A stretch of 64,000 bases of DNA from positions 6,558,001 to 6,622,000 of the forward strand of contig NC_064034.1 in assembly GCF_932526225.1 (NCBI RefSeq), written 5' to 3'. Below the pieces are notes generated by a model that saw only the letters and a program-made list of their open reading frames with translations, had not been told where the DNA came from and searched no databases. The position numbers were made by a program, and so were the translations under genes. This document shows, in pieces, positions 34,900 through 49,500 of the stretch; positions within the stretch are counted from its first letter, which is position 1; each line of letters opens with the position of its first letter. Origin of the DNA: Nematostella vectensis (lineage: Eukaryota; Cnidaria; Anthozoa; Actiniaria; Edwardsiidae).

Positions 34900-37800
34900 T
34901 ATAAAACAACAATCAATCATAAATCTGTGTCAATCTAAAAATATTATAAATCATAATTATTAAAATACATAACATAGACTGTGAGTATGCCTAGGTATTC
35001 TATCTCACCGAAATGAAGAGAAAAGAACTTCTTAGGAGTCAGCCTGATGCATCTTGAATGAATTCCAAATTCGCTGTCTCTCCGACGTCTTCCCGTTCAA
35101 TTATTTATATAACATTTAGATAACTTAACATTAGATAACTTAACAGATACCAGGATACTACGAGTAGCATTGTGATTATGAGCTACGAGGAGCAGCTAAA
35201 AGGATAAAAACAAGTAGCGAACGAAGTAAAGAAGTGCGGAGAGGGGAAAAAAATGTGAAAATGTACTTAGCTCGCGAGGTTCCCATAACCAAATATGGCG
35301 CGATGAACCATATATGGAAAAAAATAGCTTTATTGGACAACATCATGGGCCACGGGGATTCGTTCTCTTATATCATGGTCTCTTGCCGTCACTTCAAACC
35401 GTCATTTCAAACGCTGCGCGCTCGGGCCAGAGAGAAAGGATCTTCGTTTGAAAAAAAAATTATTTCTTATGCATATGCCATTTTCGAGAGGTAAAGAACT
35501 ATCTATTCATTACGCATATGCGAGAAAAAAAGATTTCCCACATATTATCTAAACTCCTTTTGCGGGTTGAGGGTGAAGTTTGGGTTCTAATCACCCAGGC
35601 GTCGCTAACATACCGAGTGTAAGTCATGCAAGACTTCAGGGCATGTACCAGAGACTAGTGTGCAGCCCTAGTGAGAAAAAGGTGTAGGCGGACGTCAACG
35701 TGGGGTGATTTAGTGATAGCATTCAGTTTTTATTTTCATGGAAAGTTGTATTGAAAGAAATGAATGAGCTGTAGTTAAATTTTCAATTTCTCAATACTTC
35801 AATTAACTTATTTCAAAACTAGCAACAAAATTATCAAAACTAAGTTCAAATCCTTTTGAAGAAAAGGGGAAAATACACAGCTAGTTGTATTAGTTGTAAT
35901 TCATATTTTCGTTTAATGTTGGGGGAATCGACGGAGCATGTGTGAGTCATTGGTAGCGAACGCTTGTTTTGGAGTGACGAATCTTATTGAATATGCAAGT
36001 CCACCATTCCCACCACAGCTAGTGCCAAATCTTCATTAACTTCTTAACTCGGTTTAAATAATTAATCCGTATAATAACTTCAGGTTTTGGTTTCTCCATA
36101 CTAAGGAAGGCGATTAAAATGCAACGAGAAGTAAATCACCAGCGGGGCGCACACGCTTGACACAAAATATTTACCGGCGGGGGTCCCCACAGTCAAAGAA
36201 TGTCTTAGTCGCCAGTATAGAGAATGCGTTTTATTTATGAGAGAGCCGATATTGTTTTTCTGTATAATATTGGGCTAGTTGGTGCGGGGGAAGATGGAAG
36301 GCGCCCATCTGTACATAGGCAGTTAGGAAAGGACCTAAACGCTCTCACAAGCAAGGTAAGCGATATTTCTAGCAGTTTGTTCCAAGTTTCTGTACATTAC
36401 ACTTTTTTCGTGCGTTATACTTGAGACGGGTAGCATTTGGGTATAAAGAAGTTATTTTAGAGAACAACGCCTTTTGCGCAACAGCGAAAAGGTTATGAAA
36501 ATTGGTATAATTTTCGTTTGTTGGTTATTTCCTGAATTCGTTCTATAGGTAGAGCACAACGCACGTTCATATTTAGGACGCCGATATTAGTTCATTTAAA
36601 AATGTACTATAGGGCGCTACATACACAAAACCCATACTACTCTAGGGGATTGCTTACGCAGAGGTATCACAAATACCTTTTAAACCTTTCTTAAATCTTC
36701 AAACTGAACTTAAGCGATAGACAAACAATGGCATACCACAATTTTATTTCCTTTGAAGATGAATGAGATTACAGTATTTTAGAGATTAAATAGTAACATT
36801 TTTGAAGCGAGGTATATTTTTGTCATCATCTATGAACAATTGTACAACGAAATGTACTTACAGCTATAAGTATACGGGTTTCTGACACGGTATGACATAG
36901 TTCTCACTTGAAATTTTTTTGGATTTTTGGTTAATAAGAGGAAAATAGACTAGCTTAACAAATCAGAAAATCTGTCGATTTCGTATATGAGTCTAATGAA
37001 CAAATTTTAAAGCTATTAAAATTTTATGTAAGAAAAATAATTAAAAAATACGAAAAATATGCCACTTTAATAAGGAGAAAGATTTGAAGACTAGAAACAT
37101 CTACCATGAGTTCTCTTTTTATCGGAATTGCAGCAAATCAGTATTTCAAGGAGAAGAAAAACAAGTGACGGGTTTAAGTTACAGGTTTAGGCGCATAAAA
37201 TATTTACACGCATTTGGGAAAACTCGCTGTCTTCCACCCTTATTGCCTTGGTGACGGCATCAAACAAGATGCCAGAAATCATAATTCAAACCATTTTTGT
37301 GAATTATTGCAAAAATTTTACCTGAGTAGTTTTTGCGAAGGATAAAACAAATGAGATATTAGATTATTGCAGTGACGAAGATTAAAAGAAAAGAAGAAAT
37401 AAACTGTCTCATCATCCTGAATGAAAAAGGACTGAAAGAAAATATGCAAAAAATAAAAAAAATGGTTTACGTCCCACTGATAAAAACTAATACTATGAAA
37501 GCGATGTTATGCTAAACACGAGTAAGACTTTTTTGGAAATTGGTGCTTTAAATCACTATATCGCATGTGTAAATCCGATTGAAAGGGGAATGTTCTCCTT
37601 TTTTGGGAAAGAAAACGTTTATCCATTAAAGCATACATAAAGCATAAAGTCTTGAATCCACCAAAAATTAATAGATATAAAGCAAGAATATAAGTAAAAG
37701 TACAAGTTTGGTCATCTGTGATACTTGCAATTCATAAAACGTAAAAATAACTCTCTTATGCACTTTGAATGCCTGAATATAAAATGCTATAATCATTTGG

Positions 37801-40335
37801 TGGCGATGCTCAAATAACAAGCAACTGATAAATATCCCAAATGGTTGTATTGTGATTATTTCTAGACTGAATGTGTACTTGCAAACCAAGAGCTGTCACC
37901 GTATTTATGCCGGGAAAATACTTTGGAAAAAATTCATATACTGAAAGTCCTCGCAACATTCCAAATACGATCCGTATTAAACGTTGAAATTTGTAAATGG
38001 TAATAGGGAAGAAAGATATATGAACAGTTACTAGTTTCGACGGCGTTGGCTGTCGCTCAAATGGCAGATTACGCTAGTATCTACATTACGTGAGTAATAA
38101 AGTTGTTTTAAGTGGGTGACAAGACAAACTACAGAAAACGAAATTAGGAACATAGCGAATGAGGTGCTTGCAGGTCCGCCATCTTCTCATTAAAAACCGT
38201 TTCGACATTAAAAGGCGGATTTCGAGTTCTCTCGGTATCACGTAATGCTGGATTGTACAAAGAAAACTGTAAAAGGTGAGAACAAGTCACATAGAAATGA
38301 CAATAGTATAATTGCAATGTAAATACACTGTATTAATTTTGAAACCGACAATTTAAAGCTCATCTTCAAACGGAAGGTGAACTATTTCATACTTGAAGTC
38401 TTTCTTTGATGAATATCGGTTTAAATTGACGTTATGTTGGCTCAACGTAACCACAAACGGCAATTAAACATTATTGCCTCTTGGGAAAAAGTCTCTTGAT
38501 AATGAGAAAACTTCCTGGTATGAATTCGAGTCACTTATTTCCTATAGCTTAGTATCTGATCAAAGTACCAGGCTTGTATGTTTTCAATGTAATCTTAAAT
38601 AACCATAGAATCACCCTAAGGGAACTTCAATCATTAAACCGTGATTATATCCAGTGCACTTAAAAGATGATGACTTCACAAATAAGAAGTGATTCGAGGT
38701 GTTAGTTCATTACTTCGCCTGGTGCTTCGGGATCGCCGATAGGTTGACCAAAAAACAGCAGCGCAACTATCAGTTTTTTTGCGAAATAAAAACACATCTG
38801 GGCTCTGATTCAGAAGATTCAATATTTATGCTTATCTGTCAAAAGAATAAATCCAACTTTTTCGAATTTTGATATGCCCCAGACCATAAAAATTCGTATT
38901 GATACACCTGTATGAGAGAATACCGCCGTAGCCTAACTAAATCCTGAAGACCACCTTTAAAAGCGTTTATTAGAGACAAAACGCGGGCTCCCATTTCTAG
39001 AAAAGTATTTGAATAATTTTTATTCAAAATTAGAACTGCTTCAGGTATATCTAAGTAAAAAAGGAATAATACGTACTCCAGTCTAAAGGCACGTTATTTC
39101 TTATACCCGAAGTCGGAAATGGGAAATTAAACAATTTCGCATCCCAGTATTAGACTAAAAGCAAACATTGCCCTTAATATACAATTTTGTTATTCACAAT
39201 AAATCATTTCACGGCGAGAACAAAGGGTTCTTATTGAGAAGGTGGGAAAGCATCAAACGCGTAACAGCTGTCCATATTTGCTAATACCAGAATAACTTCG
39301 CAACGCACTTAAAGAGGGAATGTCATGATGATTTTGTTGGGCCACAGTTGACACAATAATCGCCATCCTAGAGGAGTACAATCCGGACTTTAAACGAATT
39401 CTTATAGTTATCGTTGTAATCAGCTAAATACATTCGAAGAATCTGAATTACAAATCCTATTGGTGACAAGTCCTAAATCCTGACCAGAATGAAAAGGAGC
39501 CTACAGTAATGGTGTATAGAGTTCTTATAGAACAAGGAAAGGGATTTTACCAAACAAAACATAACAAGAACTATATCAATTTCGCCCAAACATTATCAAA
39601 TTTGGCAAAAAATAATCTGTATTAGCGAAGAATTCAACCAGGAATAAGGTTTAGAGTTCTTGCAGAACAGGGAAAAAGGATTTTTACCAACAAACTACAA
39701 CAAAACTAAAACTAAAAGACCATAATCTATTTCGCCCGTACTAATCAAATTTTGGTTAAAAGGAATTTGTTATGAGAAAAATTCCTTGATAAGAATCGAC
39801 CACGGGAATATTTGATATTTTCTAGTAAACATCGTCGAGTGGCAAAGCTCTGCGTGAACCTACTTTGGTTTATCGAAATAGCGCCAAGAAAATTAGATTT
39901 GTGGATGTTTTAAAATGCTATATGGTTGTTGTTACAAGGTCTGTAATAATAGAGGCTAAGGCAAATGCTAAGATGTGGAACACTATAACAAATCACGTGA
40001 TAAAAAATTCATGCCAATTTGATTCTTGCATGTTAAAAACCTATTATACTCAAAGTATACTAAACTCTGAGAATATAGATTTCGGTTCGGAAAGATAAAA
40101 ATAAGCCTTTTCAAAATTTCTGATAGGTAAACGAATTACATTGTCTCCCTGCCTAACTGGTCATCCTTGCAATATATAGGTTGTGGACTTAGAAGACGAC
40201 GTCGTATGGCAGCCAGGCCAGACTTTTCGAGAGCACATATGAACAAAGTCGCGCAGTGAGGTGCAGTGAGACCCTCAACGGGGTCTAAAATTCAAGTAGA
40301 CGAAGAAACAAACGCTCGATAGAAACACAAGAGTC
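34900..40335. other. Long noncoding AT-rich region
   Basis: No gene could be supported. A short frame at 36224-36355 ends in a good donor (AGCAAG|GTAAGC) but has no partner exon that I could find. Other frames are short and low-complexity. The last ~100 bp before 40336 are presumably the 5' UTR and promoter of the transporter, without an obvious TATA box. Confidence 0.5.
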
Positions 40336-43300
40336 ATGGGGGAAAAAGGAAAGCAACAGTATTATCCACGAGTAGCTATGAAGCGCATCAAAGAAGTTAA
40401 AGAATATGTGGAATATACCTTTGAGAAACAGCAAATTCTAGTACTCAAGTTGTTTTACTTTTTCGGATTGTCATCCTTAAGTTTGAAAGTGGTTTACATG
40501 CCGTTATATTTCAAGCAAGTAGGTCTGCCCGCGAGTTATGCTGGTATCCTTGCTGGCATCCCGCCATTCATCCGTGGGGGCGGGGCCCTCTTCCTTGGAT
40601 TCCTGGCTGATAAGTTCAACCTGAGGAGAAATCTGTTTCTGGTAAGCCTCGTCGCCAATATGGTCATCCCGCTTTTGTGCCTCATCCCGCGGGTCGAGTA
40701 TCCCGCATGTGATCTGGACTTTACCGAGGAACCCGTCACCGACCCCCTGGGAATGCCTTACGAAGGATCATCACAAACAGGGGTGCAGAAGCTGGTAACG
40801 GGACAGTTTCTCAGCGGGAGATATGGGAACAACTCGCAGGCGCTAGGGAGGACCCCTATTGATATCATTGTGATTAACACAACTCTTCCGAATGCTAAAC
40901 CTTCGAACCAGAATAAAAAGGAGAATGCTACGGTGATGCTGGGAGCCAGCGGTCTTACCAACAAAGGTAAGGATGGATACAAGGTGACAGTGACCGGGTC
41001 GCTGACTTTGTCAGGGAAGCTGACTTACAAACAAGAAGCTCTTGAGAAGAAACGCAGACTTGATCAACAGAGTGAGGAGAGTTTCGAGATTGATAAGAAA
41101 GTCCTTAATGGGAATTTATTATCCAAGAATACGAAAAAGGGAGAATCTGATAAAGAAAAGAAGAAAGCCATAAATGGGCATGTTGAAAGCCGTGAAGAAG
41201 AGAAAAAGGAAGATGCCAAAGTTCAAAGTGAGAAAGAAAGTGAAATTGAAAAGAAAAACCCGAACAAGAAACAAGTTCCCATGTATATAAATAACAAAGA
41301 AAAAAAGGAAATAACACATAGTGGAAACAGCGAAGTAAAAAAATATAATGAAGGTGTTGAAAAGGAAAAGAAGGAATTGTCTCCAACTAAGAAAAAATCC
41401 GCAGTACGAGAATGGCCTGAGATCAAACACCAGGCAGAGTTCCATCGCCGTATAACACGGTCGGTCGTGGGGAACTTTTTGACAAAACGGGACGAACGCC
41501 TTGGAATCTTCGAGTTCTACCGTAGGACTACTGGTAAACCCAATAAGAAGACGTCAACATCAACGACTAAGCCAAACAATGGAACAGCAACAAAGACCAA
41601 GGCAACGAAGAACAAGACCCCGCAGGAAAGCCACGAAGCCATGATGGCCATCTTTACCACTCTTCTTCTTCTGCTGATCATTGGCGAGTTTCTAGGTGGG
41701 CCCATGAGAAGTCTATCAGACCTGGCAGTTCTAGAGACGCTGGGTGGTGACAAGTCCAATTACGGAGAGGTGGCACTGTACATGCAAGTTGGAAAGATCT
41801 TTCTGGCCCCGCTCATTCTGGTATTGATAAGGAACTACCCACTCCACGTGTGCGATGTCCTGAAGGATAACTACGAGTACTCTCTCTATCCTCTGGCGGC
41901 ATTCATCGCTATTTCTATGATCTTTGGGCTCTCCATCAAGTTCAAGCAGGAGGACGAGGATAGCAAAATAAGGTGAGCCTACTAGCTTGTGTTTGTATAA
42001 GTAGGTGACGTGAACATCTCAGTTAGTAAGTAAAGATTGCTCGACATATCTAATCAAAGGGTTTGCATTAACCAAAATGGGACATTTTAATGAAAATGGA
42101 CGCATATAAAAGTCCAATCATTTGTGGTCTTTTGGGCTTGGGTTTATAGATCATTAGCCTCATCCAATGAACACTACAGCTTTCTTTTTGTGCTGCTAGT
42201 GTGTCGTAATGCGGACTGAAAACTTGACCAATGTCATTGAGAGAAATATTCAATTTGTTTTATTGGGAATAATGATGATTGAGAATTTATTGGTCAGATC
42301 AAGATCAAATAAGTGGTTGGTGACTACAGAATTGTCGACTTGTCCACTATCTTTTAATTTATAATATAAAACCACGCATAAAGTCTATTTTCATCGGCTT
42401 ATTAAAGCGATTTACTTGTCAAGTAATGTTTCTTAAAGACTTCATTTATAGGTTATCTTTGCTGACGTTTAGCGGTCAGCGAAAACAATCGACTGGAGTC
42501 TTGTCATTGATATTATATATTTTTTCATAGGGAATTTGACGAGAACGAATAAAATGCATGCTCGAGTACCAAGGCCTGAAATATAAGTAACCCAATGAGT
42601 TGGTTGAGTGAGATTATATATCTGAGCTAAATATGATTTCCTTGTAGACCTGAGGACGCCGAGGGTGCAGATAAGACGCTGTACGACGTCATCTTTACCT
42701 TCAAGACCTTCACCATCCTCGTGCTGTCATTTTTCGCGGGGGGTCTCAGTGCGGTCCACTACACGTTCATCTTCTGGTACCTGACAGACCTGAGCCCTGA
42801 GGACTCAGCCATGGTCATCGCTGTCGTGATCGTTCTGCGAGACATCGTGTCTTCAATCTCATACAAGTTGTCCGGCCGGACACTTGGCATTCTCGGTCCA
42901 GTCAACACCCTTCACCTTGCCCTTCTTCTTTACATCATAAGCTTCCTGTCGTATGCTGTGATGGAGAATCCGTGGTTTGCTATCATCCCGGAGATTGTCC
43001 AGTACATCGTGTTTCCGCTGGCTTACTCGAGTTTCGTGGTGTATTTGGGCCGCAATACGCCACTTCATCTCAACGCTACTGTGCAAGGTATAGTTAAGGC
43101 AGGGTTAAGGAGAGGTAAAGAAGATTGACTGGATGGCTGACTGACCGACGCACGGAGGGATATTGCCACCCCCAACCACCCCCCCCCCCCCCCCTCCCAA
43201 GGCCCGTTTTTTTTAAATGTTCAAATCGCCAACAGAAAATTTTAAAATATTTCAGGAATCTACCAATGTCTGTACTATGGCGTGGGATTCGGCGTGGGTC

Positions 43301-43515
43301 CGTTATTGGCAGGCTTCTTATTTGAGCATGTAGGCGGGGCCTATACGTTCCTCGTGTTTGCTGGCATCAGCTTTGCTCTGCTCCTCTTCTCGCTCGCTCG
43401 CCATGCCATCACGCGACACATGGATCGCGCAGACGATTCTTCCTACAAGCGTGTGCCAGAGCAGGAAAGCGACGAAGAACCAGCCACCATGGAACGAGAC
43501 GAGGCTGATTATTGA
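40336..43515 (+). CDS. MFSD6-like major facilitator transporter, 778 residues
   Basis: Three exons: 40336-41972, 42648-43087 and 43256-43515. Junctions are phase 2 (AAATAAG|GTGAGC) and phase 1 (GTGCAAG|GTATAG). The total is 2,337 nt. Residues about 33-115 hold the first membrane helices and the MFS loop signature GFLADKFNLRR (88-98). A long hydrophilic insertion of about 310 residues, rich in Lys, Glu, Asn and Thr, follows to about 430. The remaining helices start at AIFTTLLLLLIIGEFLGGP, and the rest are in exons 2 and 3. The short acidic cytoplasmic tail ends EADY. The N-terminal pattern (KLFYFFGLSSLSLKVVYMPLYFKQVG) fits the MFSD6/MFS_1-like family, whose substrates are poorly known. The start ATG lies in GAGTCATGG, and no upstream in-frame ATG was found nearby. 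Confidence 0.8.
41973..42647 (+). other. Intron 1 of the transporter gene
   Basis: 675 bp, GTGAGC to TTGTAG. No internal gene or repeat recognised. Confidence 0.75.
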
Positions 43516-43540
43516 CCCAAGATCGACAATGTGAAACAAA

Positions 43541-43550
43541 AATAAATAAA
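43541..43550 (+). terminator. Overlapping polyadenylation signals
   Basis: AATAAATAAA lies 26 bases after the transporter stop codon and gives two overlapping AATAAA hexamers. Confidence 0.65.
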
Positions 43551-46100
43551 CGTATGTAATTATGTGAGAAACAAGCATGAAATGGTATAGAGATAACGAA
43601 ACGATAAATGAAAATGAATCTAATAAACGAAATTATTGGCTCTTATCAGGGCTGCACACATACACGAAGGTTAAATGTAACTGTTGCACTTACACAATAC
43701 ATCGTATTTAGTCTATTTATTGAGTTCGCCCTGAAGTCTTATTAAAGACGAAAATTTGGGTCGAATACCAGTTTTTGGTGTATAATATTTATTCTAGGGT
43801 ATACTCAATGCGAAAGATAAAATAATGTAATCGTATATTAATAATGAATAAAAGGAGATGTTCTTTAAACGAAAGATAAATATACGTGCTCATGCCGATT
43901 TTTTTTCTTTTTATCTGTTAGCTCGTCTAGATATTTTTTAGTCTACTTCGCCTTTGAACACTGTGCTTTTAAGGATATACACAACTCCGCGGTTTTTATT
44001 GTATTCACTAAAATACACTTTTTCTATGAGAGAAATAGAAAGACGAGTGTAGTTTGCCTTGAGAATTCTGATCCATAATATTATTCAATTAAAAGATTAA
44101 AAAAATCTTATTGACACAAGTAAAGTATTTCATAGCTTTTCATCGCATGTACCTTATGTAAGTTTGTGTATATGGGAATAAAACTTATCAACGTGTCGAG
44201 TCGTTTAAGTCATACCACCATGCGAAAGAGAAAACTATACATATTCAAGCGCAACGTCTCTTTTGCCGCAATTTTTGCTTAATTTTGTTTTTGCTTCTTC
44301 TTGGACTTTGAGCGTGTTTATCTTTTATTTGTACGCAAGTTAAACAAATGTAGCGTGAAGACTTGCACATTTGCAATATGGCTTGAGTCTACGGCGTTTA
44401 AACGGTACTACTCTAATGAATTATCAGTCATGAAAGCTATCGCACGCGTCGACAATGCGTGGATGTAAGTCATTCCAAGGTTCCCTTGGAAGCCTGGGAA
44501 CAAGTGCCTCTGGTACCCAGGCTACGCTACCTCTCTCGAGTCACTGGCCTCTAGTGGGGCTGCGCCCGGTACGAAATTTGCGCCTCGTTCTCAGAGTCTT
44601 CTGATTCTTGTTCACTGCGCTTCTTGTATTTTGTCTTTTATACTTTAAATAAAAATAATAATAAATGGTCTTTCATTGGGTGTGGTTCCCTTGTGGCAAA
44701 AAGGATAACAAGCTTCATAATTTACCAGCTATGCAATAGGTATAAGTTTGAACAGTATAAGCACTTTTTCAGACAAATTTACCAGCCTTGCCTTTGCTTT
44801 CTCGTTATCTTTCCTTAGTTTGAACAGGAGATGAAAAAAAAGAGTCTACCTTCCATTACTCACATCCCCCAAAATTCCTCTAGGATTGTCAAAAGTCAAA
44901 CAACAATTCTTTTTACAGCTCTGATGCAACGGCCTGAGGAAGATAACTATAGAAAAAAGCCCCTTACGTGAACAGAGCACAGTTTTGCGCATTATGCCCT
45001 CCCTGCCTTTGTATGTGATAACGTTCGACCCCATTACTGAAATTATAGAGATACCATTCCATTACTTAATCATAAAAATCAAATTAAAAATAATCCAAGT
45101 TATTCTAATGTCTTCAAATAATACAAAAGAACAAAACTCTTAATCCAATTTCTGCAAAAAGAATTTAAAGAGAAATGCAGCATCTGGAACCATGTACTGT
45201 TTTTTATACATCTTCCACCTAATAAAAAGCATTCAACATCTTCCCAAATTCGCCTTCAGTACTGAGAAGAGTGTACACAATCGCTATTTGATTACACTTT
45301 AACGCAAACACTATTTGTGATCATTTCATTAAAAGGTGAAACTCAATGTAATAACTGTCATATTTATGTTATAGCCTGTTGCAGCTACATGACAATGAAT
45401 TTCATCAAACAAAACAATTTCACTTCTAGTGTTAAATATGCCAGGTTAGCTGTTTTAGCCGTTACTATTCATAAAAGCTCAACTAAAAGGGATGAAATAG
45501 AGGGAAAAGATCACGCAAATTGGTCATTTTGTAAAACGCTGACTAAACATGAGTTTAGTCAATCAAATGCGATCATTTCTCTGGTTTAAGTGATTTCATT
45601 TATTTTTACATTAAGACAGGGTGTGATGCCGACAAAAAAGTTAATAAACATCCATCGAATTACAAGCAACATGCGAAATATTTCACTTGATTATGGCTTG
45701 ACAGTTTTTTGTTTTCGAGTATAAAGAACACCGAATAACGCTTCCGATTTCAGAAATAAATTTGATTAAAATGAATTGTTGAGAATAGTGGGATTTCCTA
45801 AAAAAGATGTATTGTTGAAAGGTTTGTGGTCAAAAGGAATACACTTCTAGAATCCTTGTATTAACACAGCACTCACATGACGTTTTAGGATCAAATTAGC
45901 AGCCGTTTTATCCCGTTATCTAACCTAATGCTCTCCACTCGTAGCTACACACGTCACATGTGCGTCCCACCCTTTTGTTCCTAAATTCACCGGTCACTCC
46001 CGAGAGTTACTGAATAGGAAATGGAAGCTTATTTGGGAAATTATTACTTAAGGATTAGCACTAGTCTACTAAATAAACACCTCCAAAGGTATAGTGCAAA
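43551..46100. other. Noncoding spacer
   Basis: No gene supported. A dispersed-repeat fragment with CCTCTGGTACCCAGGCTA lies near 44511. The frames at 44624 and 45317 have no features of a protein. Confidence 0.5.
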
Positions 46101-46112
46101 GTCACTCACGAG

Positions 46113-46305
46113 TTGTGGTAGTTTGTGGTGTTTGTGTGGTTATTTTGAGGTTTTGAGTTAAAGAGGCGAGCACTTGAGTAAGACATGACAGACGCGCGTG
46201 ACGACGCAAGAAATAGCAAACCGAAGATGAGTTTAGTGCGCTTTTGGTCCGCAAACAAGAGCCTGTCTTAAGGACAGGTGCAGTTCTTAGATAATTACAT
46301 AGGAG
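46113..46305 (+). promoter_or_regulatory. Conserved upstream element of peptide gene 1
   Basis: About 190 bp closely matches 57008-57180 upstream of the second peptide gene. The core of about 50 bp (AGCAAACCGAAGATGAGTTT and following) is essentially unchanged. It is followed by a CCTGTC/GACAGG inverted repeat. The element is 150-350 bp upstream of the TATA box in both genes. The flanks have diverged much more, so it may be a shared enhancer, although a repeat fragment is possible. Confidence 0.55.
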
Positions 46306-46463
46306 CTTTCTTCCAGTGGTTTTGTCACTTGCTGTCAATAACTCGACCGCAGTATAGCATTGGCTATTGTTATTTTGTTATTAATCTAAGATTAATCCCC
46401 CGTTCACTAAAAAACTTCCCACCGACGCATAGCCACATAGCATTGGTGCCGCTCTCTTAGCGC

Positions 46464-46470
46464 TATATAA
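46464..46470 (+). promoter_or_regulatory. TATA box of peptide gene 1
   Basis: TATATAA lies about 30 bp upstream of the probable start region (CTCGCACAGTAG) and 90 bp upstream of the ATG. Confidence 0.65.
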
Positions 46471-46559
46471 GACACCGAGTGGACTCCGCACTCGCACAGT
46501 AGAATTAACACGGACTAGTTTACTTGTTTCTACACGAGACACATATCAAACGCTCAGTC

Positions 46560-49500
46560 ATGGCAACTAAAGCTGTAACGTTTCTTGCTCTCGCGTTTAT
46601 CGCAGTTATATTGCTATCGACGACAGTAGCCAAGCCCAGATGTCGACCCGGAGCAATGATGTGTCGATTCCCAGGGCGTAACGCGATCCCAAAGGTAAGA
46701 GCATTTCCAAAAATTGGACTGATTATCCCTTGCTATATATGCTCGGCATCGTCAACTTTCGTACAGTCATATTTAGGGTCTAGATAATTGTTTAAACACA
46801 AGCATTTCTATAACATGCTTCAAATTACTCCACGAAAAAGGACATCTAAAGCACAAGTCATCTAAAGACGGTAAACCATCCTTACATGACTCAAAGAATC
46901 CATAATGGATTACTGCAATCTCTTAACAGTATTTTCTCCACGCCTCACTCTCCCTACACTAAAAGCGTTGGTATATTTAAGCTACCTTTATTTCGACGTT
47001 TTTAACACAGCTAGTCAAAAAAAGATTCGCGTTTTTTTCTTTTTTTTTTGTCCTTTAAATGCTGAAAATAAGGGCACTTGCTCAATAAAAACGAGAGACA
47101 AATAGGATTACATAAAAACCTATACCTCCTTTTCCACCCTTTTTAAATATAAACCAACATCCGCCATCATTTCACTCCAATGTCTGCGTTTCCAATTAGA
47201 GCTTCTTTCCCGGTGTTGATCAGATATTTACACAACCAAGACTGCCCTCTTAAGCCGCACAAACGATTTTTTCGGTAAATTAAAAAAAAGTTGAATGAAG
47301 GGGCGCCTAATAGAGTATGTATCGGTGATTTATACTGTGGGATTGCTAAGAGGATTGTATTGCTGAATAATTGGAATCGCCGATAACTGAAGTGGAAGAA
47401 TATCCACCATATTATACACACTTCATGGCTATCATAACTTCCAAATTGGAGGTTTTACTGGAGTGGAATTTAAGTCGAGATGAATGTGCAAATACCGACT
47501 TCCTACGGCTATAAACAAGGCTTTTTACAATAATGATATCGGTTTTTGTAAGGTAACGCCCTTTTAAAGTGGCAAAGCTAGAAAGAAATACTTTTATCAC
47601 AAGATAAATAAATACTCTAGTTGGCGAAATGTATTTGAAAATATTTCTTTTCAAATGTTCAATGATGTAAACTATATACTGAAAATAAGATAAACAGAAG
47701 CAAAAAAAATCACATGTAAAATAAAAATATGTAAACTAAAAATGTGCCATGGCTTCAACAACAAAAATAGCACAACTACATCCTGAAAAAAAATGCCTTC
47801 TTATCTATTGTGTACATAATTAATCGAGCGTATCATCGGAATCTGAACTAACAGGATACACGTTCTATGCAAAAAGGTTTGGGTTTCTGTTTTTCCGTAA
47901 ACACAGCAGCTGGTTAAACATATGGCCTAAAATACAAGCTGTGATGAGATATCCTAACAAAGTCAGAATTGACGCGATAATGCCCACAAGAAACAAAATT
48001 TTAAATGCCACAATTTGACCGTTTTGTTTGACGGCTAATGCGACGGAATTTTTTCATATAGGATTTCAACATTGTTACAAGAAAATATTATATAATAGTA
48101 CCTGTGTACTATATATGGAAAAAGTATTTTTGCAGTATTTGCATAAAAAACAAATCAGTATTTGAAGAAGAAAGATATGATATCAAAATTAAGGTCAAGC
48201 AGTGCAATGCAGAGCAAAACTTGATTTTTTTAGTGTTCTAATGTCCTATGCCATAAGGAGAAGGGAATGAATGAGAAGGGAAAGAAAGAAAGAAAAACAT
48301 GCTATTTGTACAGAAAAAGTGAATTGCATTCCCTTTCCCGGCCAATGGTACCCACTTAACAGTTAATCTCAATGCTATGAAATGCTGGTCACATTGTGAA
48401 TGATGATTTGGCGTTGAAATATCATGTTGTTCTTTTAGCCTCAAATTGAAACACAAGAGCCCGTTCAACAATCGGTAAGTACACATATAAAACACGATAA
48501 CAACATTTAATAAATTCTGATAATGTATTCCTCGTCCCCTTACTATCATCTGAATAGCCGCTTCAAACACTTTGATAAAATATAACAGAATGTATATAGC
48601 AATTCAGCTAGTTATTCTTTCATATTTTGATATAAATATTACATACCTTGCCTGACATGACGAAAAAAACAATGCGCACTTCGAAGAGATAGAGAAAGAA
48701 GATACAATTTCAATGGCCATCAGTTGCTTGTAAATCAGCCTGATTTTTCCTTTTCGAAGCACAAATAACGTGTGGCCGAAATGCACATACACCATACACT
48801 CTTTTTATTTTAATAAAAACGTCTAATTATCAGTTGAGGTTGGGCCGTTCTTATTTTTGGGACATTTTAAGACTGAATATGTTCTTAACGATGTTTTTAA
48901 ATTTTAGTGTATATAAGTATGTTATGCCCAATGAATTATTATGTAGAGAATTACAATAATGATCAATAGCAAAATTAGGTTGATACTATGAGCAGAATTT
49001 GATTCTGCATTTTAGAACGCATCAGAACTAAATAAAAATAAAAATATTTCTGCTATCTGATGTAATGGGATGCTGACATTAAGCGAGTAAAAAAAAACTG
49101 GTTTCACGAGTAAAATTCACACAAGATACCCTGTAGATCAATAGAGAGCAACTCAAATTAATCTCTGGTGGTTTTATTTTCGCAGAGAAGCCCCAAAACA
49201 CGTCTACATCACCTTTAATTACATCTATTTCATTTCCAAAAATGTCATTTGCAGGATTCGAGTTTGTGCGTGACACTAGCGAGACAAATTCATTTCAAGT
49301 ATAAATTTCATGTAACTTTCTGTCTGTCCCAGCACAATTTTCGAGTCAGCATCGCAACGAAGGTCTCGTAACAAAGCGAAATGTTAGAACATTTGATCCC
49401 TACATTGTTTTTGTGTAACGTCTTTTTGTAGGCAACTTAATTTTTTGAAACTTTAGTCCTACTACAAAGTTTGGGGAGCCTGTGTTACGCCAACTAAACC

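Noticed and set aside
36224-36355. Coding exon ending in a good GTAAGC donor
   Set aside because: No convincing partner exon in phase was found within several kilobases.
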